DNA of 64,000 nt from Palsa-504 sp963795795. GTDB taxonomy: Bacteria > Actinomycetota > Actinomycetes > Streptosporangiales > Streptosporangiaceae. Shown piece after piece: positions 59,100 to 64,000 of the stretch (the first letter of the stretch is position 1; each line of letters begins with the position of its first letter). A model generated the notes under the pieces. It was not told where the DNA came from, ran no database searches, and saw only the letters and a program-made list of their open reading frames with translations. Made by a program: the position numbers and the translations under genes. The stretch spans positions 248,001 through 312,000 of the forward strand of contig CAWCJS010000006.1 in assembly GCA_963795795.1 (NCBI GenBank), given 5' to 3'.

Positions 59100-59654
59100 G
59101 GCCAATTCACCGGGATCCGGACCGAGGAGGCCCGGGCGCTGCGCTGGGATCACGTCGACCTGGACGGCAACCCGGACGCCCGAACGCCGGTGCCCCCGAG
59201 CATCGCGGTATGGCGGTCGGTCCGGCTACACGGTGACACCAAGACCGAGAAGTCGCGGCGGACCCTGGCTCTGCCGCAGAACGCAGTGACGGCCTTGCGA
59301 GAGCACCGGAAGCGGCAAGTGGAAGCCCGGCTGGCGGCCGGGGAGCTGTGGCAGGACACCGGCCTGGTGTTCACAACGAGCGTGGGTACGTCGCTGGATG
59401 CCTCGCATGTCCGGCGGGACTTCCGAGCCCTATGCAAGAAGGCGGGCATCGAGGGTGTCTGGGCTCCACGGGAACTGAGGCACACGTTCGTCTCGGTCAT
59501 GTCCGAATCCGGCGTCGCCGTCGAGGAGATCGCGCACCTGGCCGGACACGCCAGCTCACGCACAACCGAGACCATCTATCGCCACGAGCTCCGCCCGGTG
59601 ATCACCACCGGCGCCGACGTAATGGACAGGATCTTCATCTCCACGACGACATAG
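59100..59654 (+). pseudogene. phage-type tyrosine integrase, N-terminally truncated
   Basis: About 183 residues of the catalytic domain. Box I Arg is in FTGIRTEEARALRWDHVDLDG (read as FTGIRTEE then ARALRW), box II has ELRHTFVSVMSESG and HLAGHASSRTTETIYRH with Tyr. The SAM-like core-binding domain and N-terminal arm-binding domain are missing; upstream sequence belongs to the DUF6788 remnant. It resembles pSAM2/AICE-type integrases that insert at tRNA genes. Confidence 0.8.
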
Positions 59655-59655
59655 G

Positions 59656-60210
59656 TCATCCCAGGCGCAAGGCAGCGACAGACTGCACCAGGCCTGCGCG
59701 CTCCAGTTCCGCAAGTACGTCGTCAACCGTGTCCGGCGGGTTCCGCCGGGAATTGGCGATCTCGCGAACGCAGGAGTAGACGATCCTCGCGTCGATGTTG
59801 ATCTGGTCGAGCACGAAGTCATCGGGCGATTTCGCCTCGACGTTCCAGCGCCGTAGCTCAGCCTCGGGGAAGTGCCGCAGGTTGGTCGTGACGATGACCT
59901 GGGCGCTGCTCTTGATAGCTGCGGCGAGTACGTGCCGGTCATCCGCGTCGGGAAGCTGCAGCGACTCGATGAGCGGCTCATACCCGGTCACGAGGCAGTC
60001 CTTGACCGCCTTGATCATGAGTCCGCGAAGGATGCCGAGTTTCTCGGCAGGGATGTCGGGTCGTTTCTTACCCAGGTTGCTGAGCATCTCGTCCAGGATC
60101 TGGTCAGTCCACTTGGCCTGGACGAGGCCGCTCTGCGCGATGCGTATGAGCAGGTCCCGCTGCGCGTTGCCGTAGAGCGCGTTGGCATCGTAAACGACGA
60201 CGAAAGGCAT
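59656..60210 (-). CDS. PIN-domain toxin
   Basis: A 184-residue PIN-domain protein. The four acidic positions are visible: Asp in VVYDANALYG, Glu in DQILDEMLSNL, Asp-Asp in LPDADDRHVLAAAI, and the later Asp in the SPDDF region. PIN proteins are magnesium-dependent ribonucleases. It lies four bases after a helix-turn-helix gene, the order of an HTH-antitoxin/PIN-toxin operon. The RNA target is unknown. It converges on the integrase fragment. Confidence 0.85.
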   Translation of the reverse strand: MPFVVVYDANALYGNAQRDLLIRIAQSGLVQAKWTDQILDEMLSNLGKKRPDIPAEKLGILRGLMIKAVKDCLVTGYEPLIESLQLPDADDRHVLAAAIKSSAQVIVTTNLRHFPEAELRRWNVEAKSPDDFVLDQINIDARIVYSCVREIANSRRNPPDTVDDVLAELERAGLVQSVAALRLG

Positions 60211-60214
60211 CGGC

Positions 60215-60673
60215 TCAGAGCTCGCCCAGCTCCTGGCCGAGTTCGGTCAGCTCGTCGGCTGCGCGCCTGCGCTCTTGGTCATCCCGCCGCTTGTACTCCA
60301 TCAGCTCGCCGAAGGCCACGCGCCGGTGAGTGCCGACCTTCTCGAACGGGATCTCGCCCGCTTCCAGCAGCTTGATCAGGTAGGGCCGGGACACGTTCAG
60401 CAAGTCGGCCGCCTGCTGGGTGGTGAGCATCGCATTTGAGGGGGTGACTGTCACGCCCTGGCCGTTCGCCAGGAAGCCGAGAATCTGCGCGAGCATGATC
60501 GCGGCCTGCCGTGGCACGACGAGGGCGTCGTCACCGGCGAGCTCGCCCTGGATCCTGACGGGATCGGCCCCCGGGTGGGCGGTCAGGTAGTCGCCGATCC
60601 GCCGCGCGGCACGATGAGCGATCTCTGCGTCAGAGTCCCCGGGCCGGACAGCACCTGCAGCCTTGGCCGACAT
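60215..60673 (-). CDS. excisionase-type HTH protein, antitoxin of the PIN pair
   Basis: A 152-residue protein. A MerR/excisionase-like helix-turn-helix (LTTQQAADLLNVSRPYLIKLL, about 83-103, then EVGTHRRV-like KVGTHRRVAFGELMEY) is preceded by an N-terminal helical part. A C-terminal acidic helix (RRRAADELTELGQELGEL) would bind the toxin. It precedes the PIN gene by four bases. AGGAGG is eight bases before ATG 60673. Confidence 0.85.
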   Translation of the reverse strand: MSAKAAGAVRPGDSDAEIAHRAARRIGDYLTAHPGADPVRIQGELAGDDALVVPRQAAIMLAQILGFLANGQGVTVTPSNAMLTTQQAADLLNVSRPYLIKLLEAGEIPFEKVGTHRRVAFGELMEYKRRDDQERRRAADELTELGQELGEL

Positions 60674-60694
60674 CTCGCCACCTCCTCTAACCGC

Positions 60695-60723
60695 ATTATC
60701 CGCAACAATCGAAATAAACGCAA
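60695..60723 (-). promoter_or_regulatory. promoter of the HTH/PIN operon
   Basis: On the minus strand TTGCGT (60723-60718) and GATAAT (60700-60695) are separated by exactly 17 bases, close to the primary sigma consensus. GCGG and TTGCG direct repeats overlap it, which could be the antitoxin operator. Confidence 0.65.
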
Positions 60724-60765
60724 TAGTCCGCGCCCGGACGGTGCGTCAGTTCGTGAGACGATCTG

Positions 60766-61130
60766 GTGGTGCGGACCTCGCATGTCATCGCATTCTCCAT
60801 CGCGGCCCTGATCGCCGCGGCGTGCACATCCCCGGGGGCGACCGTCGGGCCGTCGGGCTACTCGTCCCCCTGGGGCGCATCCTCGCCGACGCGAACGTCC
60901 AGAACCAGGACAACCCTTCTTGTCGCCTGGCCGCACCGGGCACGAAAGTCCCCATGTCCGAGGCAACCGCAGCGCGTGCCGTCATCAGCGAGTGCAACGA
61001 AGGCCGCGGCACACGCGTGCTTCTTACCGGACTCGTCATAGGGCCTGTGGCCTCTGGGTCGTCGATTTACTGGGCAGTCTTACCCGCCGGGCAAGCACAT
61101 TGCCCCATCATGTCGAGCGTCGCGCCGAAC
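60766..61130 (+). pseudogene. lipoprotein gene, frameshifted copy
   Basis: GTG 60766 starts VRTSHVIAFSIAALIAAACTS, a lipoprotein signal with lipobox. After GPSGYS one base is missing near 60865, and the rest of the protein (ADANVQNQDNPS, APGTKVPMSEATAARAVISE) continues in another frame. A further small deletion follows SSIYWAV. The intact relative is at 62660-63145 on the other strand. Function is unknown. Confidence 0.75.
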
Positions 61131-61361
61131 TGGGACTGTCAGCTTGGGAATCTGTACCGTCCGGGCCTGTCACATGGCCTGGCACGCTAATGGCATGCCT
61201 CGATCTGCTGCATGATCAGCCTGTGCTGGGCGGCCATTGTGCTACGAGCTGTTCGATCGCGGGTCGCAGAAAGGTGAGCGTCAGCTGCGCCGGGTGGCCT
61301 TGACAGGGTGGCCGTGCGGTGAGTGGACTTCCGCAAAGGGATCTCCATCTAATCCCGGCGG

Positions 61362-61643
61362 CTATCGGCGACGGTAGGCAATTCTGCGATGTTGTATGTC
61401 CTGCACTACGACTACTCGTTTCGATTCGTCGATACGGTACAGGACGCGCCACTGGGTACCGAAACGTGCGCTGTGGACGCCAGTCAGCTCACCCCGCAAC
61501 GGCCTGCCGACTCGGTAGGGCTCCTCCAGGAGCGGCCCGGTGATGAACTCGACAGCGGCTGCGGCCACGTCCTCCGGAAGCAACTCGGAGATCGCGCGCC
61601 GGGCCGGGCGGGCTAGTCCTAGCTCGTACGGCTCCTTGCTCAA
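61362..61643 (-). CDS. RelE/ParE-type toxin
   Basis: A 93-residue protein with the RelE fold pattern: LGLARPARRAISELLPEDVA (helix), then GELTGVHSARFGTQWRVLYRID (strands with the Arg/Tyr active-site region) and VVVQDIQHRRIAYRR at the end. RelE proteins cut mRNA on the ribosome. It overlaps the antitoxin gene by four bases (ATGA). Confidence 0.85.
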   Translation of the reverse strand: MSKEPYELGLARPARRAISELLPEDVAAAAVEFITGPLLEEPYRVGRPLRGELTGVHSARFGTQWRVLYRIDESKRVVVVQDIQHRRIAYRRR

Positions 61644-61894
61644 CGCTTACGCTCAGCCAGCAGCGCGCGTGCGGCTTCAGTCCCGTAGATTACGTCGCCG
61701 GCCAGCTCGGACTCGCGGGCTTCGGCCAGGCCTCTGAGCGCAGCTGGATCGGCCAGGATCTCTGCGGTCTCCCGCATCGACAGGTACTCCTCGATGGCGA
61801 CCAAGACCGTCTGCTGCACGCTACGGTGCTCGGTCTCGGCGACCTGCTTGAGCTGAGCCTCGATCTCGGGCGGCAAGCGAAGTGTCATAGCCAT
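61640..61894 (-). CDS. ribbon-helix-helix antitoxin
   Basis: An 84-residue protein starting MAMTLRLPPEIEAQLKQVAE, a ribbon-helix-helix DNA-binding strand-helix unit, then a second helix (VQQTVLVAIEEYL) and an acidic C-terminus for toxin binding. It overlaps the RelE gene. ATG 61888 is an alternative start. A palindrome CCATA-CCGC-TATGG (61891-61904) covers the start codon and suggests autorepression. Confidence 0.82.
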   Translation of the reverse strand: MAMTLRLPPEIEAQLKQVAETEHRSVQQTVLVAIEEYLSMRETAEILADPAALRGLAEARESELAGDVIYGTEAARALLAERKR

Positions 61895-61904
61895 ACCGCT
61901 ATGG
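61891..61904. promoter_or_regulatory. palindrome over the RHH antitoxin start
   Basis: CCATA-CCGC-TATGG is a perfect inverted repeat that overlaps the antitoxin start codon (61892-61894). RHH antitoxins bind such sites as paired dimers. The gene would be leaderless or nearly so. Confidence 0.55.
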
Positions 61905-61965
61905 TATCACAATGGTGCGCTGTCTGAGGGATCCAGATAACGTTCCCCAGCCGATCGATTTAGCG

Positions 61966-62028
61966 GTCAGCTACAGGGTCGCTTCCATGGATGGCCAGGT
62001 GACCCTGCGGCCGGCGGCGGAGGATGAT
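61966..62028 (+). repeat. 63-bp direct repeat, copy 1
   Basis: Matches 63710-63772 at 58 of 63 positions, same orientation. It contains the start and first codons of a GNAT gene (ATG 61987, reading MDGQVTLRP) together with 21 bases upstream. Confidence 0.8.
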
Positions 62029-62085
62029 CTGTCCTGGCTCGCGTTCCTGAACGACCCGGCCGGATTCAGGTCGGCGAACTCCTGG
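61987..62085 (+). pseudogene. GNAT acetyltransferase, N-terminal fragment
   Basis: From ATG 61987 the frame reads MDGQVTLRPAAEDDLSWL then AFLNDPAGF, a typical GNAT N-terminus. The homology stops after about 30 residues, and the frame soon meets the antisense DUF6247 gene. No acetyl-CoA motif follows. A similar N-terminus recurs at 63731. Confidence 0.65.
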
Positions 62086-62111
62086 TCAGCGGGGCCGTCC
62101 CGCTCCCACCG

Positions 62112-62447
62112 TCAGACGCCGAACTGGGCCCGGACCTCTTCCCGGGTCGTTCGCTGCCCGGCAGGCGGCAGCCCCTCGTTCCGGTAGGTGTCCACGCGGG
62201 CCAGGAACTCCCGCTGAGCCTCGGGGTCCCGCCAGGCGTCCGCCTCGAACCACCAGCGCCGGACCGTCTGCACGAGCGGAGTCAGGTCGCCCTGCGCGCG
62301 CGCCCGCTCGAACGCCGCATCCAGATCCGCGTCGTACCGTTGCAGCACCTCATCGCCGGCGTTAGCGGCCAGCACGGCCCGGATCGCCGCCGGCGTGCAA
62401 GCCGGGCGAGGCAGGACTTGAGGTTGCCTGACATGCGGCGTGGTCAT
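62112..62447 (-). CDS. DUF6247 family protein
   Basis: A 111-residue protein. Residues 15-95 (TPAAIRAVLAANAGDEVLQ, LVQTVRRWWFEADAWRDPEA) match the actinobacterial DUF6247 family, which is often encoded beside a RelE/ParE-like protein and may be an antitoxin. ATG 62447 is chosen over longer in-frame starts because the upstream residues are not family-like. No partner gene is visible directly beside it. In 62448-62659 I see nothing. Confidence 0.7.
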   Translation of the reverse strand: MTTPHVRQPQVLPRPACTPAAIRAVLAANAGDEVLQRYDADLDAAFERARAQGDLTPLVQTVRRWWFEADAWRDPEAQREFLARVDTYRNEGLPPAGQRTTREEVRAQFGV

Positions 62448-62659
62448 CAGCAGGCCTTCCGGAGACCGGCGCTTGAACCAGCATAAGTGCGCCCACAGGC
62501 CAACAGCAGTCATACCGAGATCCCTTGGCCCTCGACGAAGCCGAGCGCATGCTCTCTCCCGCAGTCCGGCGACCGTAGGCGCTCCGCCGCCGAGATAGAT
62601 CCATCCAGTTGGCCGCCGTGAGCATCCCCGGCCGTGCTCGACACTAAGCAGTCGCGTTC

Positions 62660-63145
62660 TCACGAGCTGAATACAGGAAGTGGCGGGAGGTCGGCTGCGC
62701 GGCCGAAGTCGCAGAACGGCTGCTTTGCTGACTTTACGGATACGAATCCCCCGATCCAGTTGAGGATCACGGGCTTGGGCAGCGGCTCAGCGGACGGGGC
62801 GATGTGCCTGCCCGGCGGATCCACAAAGACTGCCCAGTAAATCGACGACCCGGAGGTCACAGGCCCGGTGACGAGTCCGGCAACGAGCACTCGCGTGCCG
62901 CGGCCTTCGTTGCACTCGCTGATGACGGCCTGCGCTGCGGTTGCCTCAGACATCGGGACTTTCGTGCCAGGTGCGGCCAGCTGGAAAGAAGGGTTGTCCT
63001 GGTTCTGGGCGTTCGCGTCGGCGACGATAGAACCCAGGGCAACCGAGTAGCCCGACGGCCCGGCGGTGGTGGTCGAGGATGTGCACGCCGCCACGATGAG
63101 GGCCACGCTCGAAACCGCGATAACGTGCCAGGTCCGCACCACCAC
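62660..63145 (-). CDS. small lipoprotein, intact copy
   Basis: About 161 residues from one of three tandem GTG codons (63145, 63142, 63139). The signal peptide VRTWHVIAVSSVALIVAACTS ends in a lipobox with Cys. The mature part begins Ser/Thr-rich and contains SIVADANAQNQDNPS, PGTKVPMSEATAAQAVISE and SSIYWAVFVDPPG. No known domain recognised; it should sit on the outer face of the membrane. A broken inverted copy lies 2 kb away. Confidence 0.72.
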   Translation of the reverse strand: MVVRTWHVIAVSSVALIVAACTSSTTTAGPSGYSVALGSIVADANAQNQDNPSFQLAAPGTKVPMSEATAAQAVISECNEGRGTRVLVAGLVTGPVTSGSSIYWAVFVDPPGRHIAPSAEPLPKPVILNWIGGFVSVKSAKQPFCDFGRAADLPPLPVFSS

Positions 63146-63362
63146 ATCATCCCACCAGGGCTCGGGTGGCAGGCTATTTGCCAGCGAGGTCGGTGATCTC
63201 GCTGACTCCAGTACACCGGGTCTACGATCACGGCGGCATCCATGCATGCTGCCGGCAGCGCCTGCATGGTGGCCATGGCGGCACCGCCGTGGGAGGATGA
63301 TCGGCGGTATTCGCCGTGGGCCGTGGCGCAGGACGGCCCGGATAGTCAAGGGGGGATCAGGT

Positions 63363-63668
63363 ATGTGGGCGCAGCTCATGAGCTTCAAGGTGAAGCCGGG
63401 CAAAGATACGGCCGGACTACGCGAGCAGCTGCAGGCGGTCGAGCAACCCGATTCGGGCCTGCTGCGGACGATAGTCATGCAAGACCAGAAGAATCCGGAT
63501 CAGTTCTACACCCTGGTCGTGTTCGAGAGTGAAGAGAAGGCGCGTGCGCGCGAGGTCGATCCGCGCCGCGAGGAGGGTTTGCGGGTCTTTCGAGCGACGC
63601 TGGCCGACAAGCTTGCGGGCCCGCCGGAGTTCACCGATCTGGCCGTCGTGGAGGAGTGGACCGTTTAG
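63363..63668 (+). CDS. antibiotic-biosynthesis-monooxygenase (ABM) fold protein
   Basis: A 101-residue ferredoxin-like-fold protein: MWAQLMSFKVKPGKDTAGL (strand-helix), SGLLRTIVMQDQKNPDQFYT, then VVFESEEKARAREVD and VVEEWTV. This is the ABM/quinol monooxygenase fold, but His residues used in some members are absent. Function is unknown. ATG 63363 follows AAGGGGGGATCAG. In 63146-63362 upstream I see nothing identifiable. Confidence 0.7.
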   Translation: MWAQLMSFKVKPGKDTAGLREQLQAVEQPDSGLLRTIVMQDQKNPDQFYTLVVFESEEKARAREVDPRREEGLRVFRATLADKLAGPPEFTDLAVVEEWTV

Positions 63669-63709
63669 GAGCTCCCCTCGCGGGCGTTGGTGCTCCCGCT
63701 GCTGTTGCT

Positions 63710-63772
63710 GTCAGCTGTAGGGTCGCTTCCATGGATGGCCAGGTGACCCTCCGGCCGGTGGCGGAGGACGAT
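63710..63772 (+). repeat. 63-bp direct repeat, copy 2
   Basis: Matches 61966-62028 at 58 of 63 positions, same orientation. It carries the start ATG 63731 of the second GNAT frame. Confidence 0.8.
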
Positions 63773-64000
63773 CGGTATCGGGCTGGTGCCGGAGTTCCGG
63801 GGTCGCGGCTACGGTTCGCAGGCGCAGCGGCTGCTGGTCCGCTACTTGTTCGCCCACACGCCGGTCAACCGCGTAGAGGCCACCACGGAGATCACCAATA
63901 TGGCTGAGCAGCGAGCGCTGGAAAAGGCTGGGTTCAGCCGGGAGGGCATACTGCGCGGCAGCACGTTCCGCCAGGGTCGCTACCGCGACACGGTGATGTA
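63731..64000 (+). pseudogene. GNAT acetyltransferase with internal deletion, cut by the window edge
   Basis: ATG 63731 reads MDGQVTLRPVAEDD and then changes frame: the +2 frame continues GIGLVPEFRGRGYGSQAQ, the acetyl-CoA loop, then YLFAHTPVNRVEATTEITN and ALEKAGFSREGILRG. So the central strands are deleted at about 63773 and the C-terminal half is out of frame. The gene runs off the right edge. Confidence 0.7.

Noticed and set aside
55959..64000. CRISPR array or defence island
   Set aside because: No regular direct repeats with spacers and no cas, restriction or abortive-infection genes other than toxin-antitoxin pairs were found.

Overview
The window is high-GC actinobacterial chromosome (Actinomycetota) that includes the replication origin. 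The evidence is G/C-biased third codon positions, frequent GTG and TTG starts, and long stretches of conserved actinobacterial gene order. The block rplI-rpsR-ssb-rpsF, dnaB with an intein, a PBP, a GT87 mannosyltransferase, a DUF5318 protein, PadR and ino1 matches the order known near M. tuberculosis Rv0046c-Rv0058. The block CCA-adding enzyme, DUF6049, murJ, pseudokinase, sigM, anti-sigma, trxB/trxA, parB-parA-rsmG-jag-yidC-yidD-rnpA-rpmH, dnaA-dnaN-recF-DciA-gyrB-gyrA-DUF3566 and tRNA-Ile is the classic actinobacterial oriC region. A Streptosporangiales- or Catenulisporales-like soil actinomycete is plausible, but the genus cannot be fixed from sequence alone.

Layout. 1-7.0 kb is a loosely packed accessory segment: the 3' end of an SRPBCC gene, a TIGR04222 protein, an ankyrin protein, tRNA-Arg, a 5'-truncated SDR, a VOC protein, an OafA-type acyltransferase with an SGNH domain, and an XRE/nucleotidyltransferase pair that looks like a toxin-antitoxin module. 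7.0-20.4 kb holds replication, translation and envelope genes: the intein-bearing dnaB, the S18/SSB/S6/L9 cluster, endonuclease IV, GT87, PBP and PadR-ino1. 20.4-35.2 kb holds tRNA CCA addition, cell wall export (murJ and its pseudokinase), SigM and its anti-sigma factor, thioredoxin, and D-Ala-D-Ala ligase. 35.2-54.1 kb is the chromosome segregation and oriC core, with dnaA and dnaN flanking DnaA boxes, then recF, gyrB and gyrA. 54.1-55.96 kb has a HAD protein, a Fpg/Nei glycosylase and tRNA-Ala.

From tRNA-Ala (55,958) to the right edge the character changes. There is a bicistronic element coding a degenerate tyrosine-recombinase-like protein and a DDE transposase, a DUF6788 gene broken by many frame changes, a beheaded phage-type integrase, a PIN/excisionase-type toxin-antitoxin pair, a RelE/RHH pair, a DUF6247 protein, two inverted copies of a small lipoprotein gene (one broken), and two GNAT fragments carrying a 63-bp direct repeat. 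This is a decaying island next to a tRNA gene.

Points of most interest: the bicistronic YR-like/DDE element; a class 3 (Ala1, W-C-T) DnaB intein whose homing endonuclease carries an inserted double zinc-finger segment; a free-standing single-motif LAGLIDADG protein beside parB with nested inverted repeats at its 5' end; overlapping perfect palindromes before padR-ino1; a DnaA-box cluster upstream of dnaB far from oriC; a recurrent leaderless-promoter signature; and frameshifts in a PBP gene and a HAD gene that need checking against reads.
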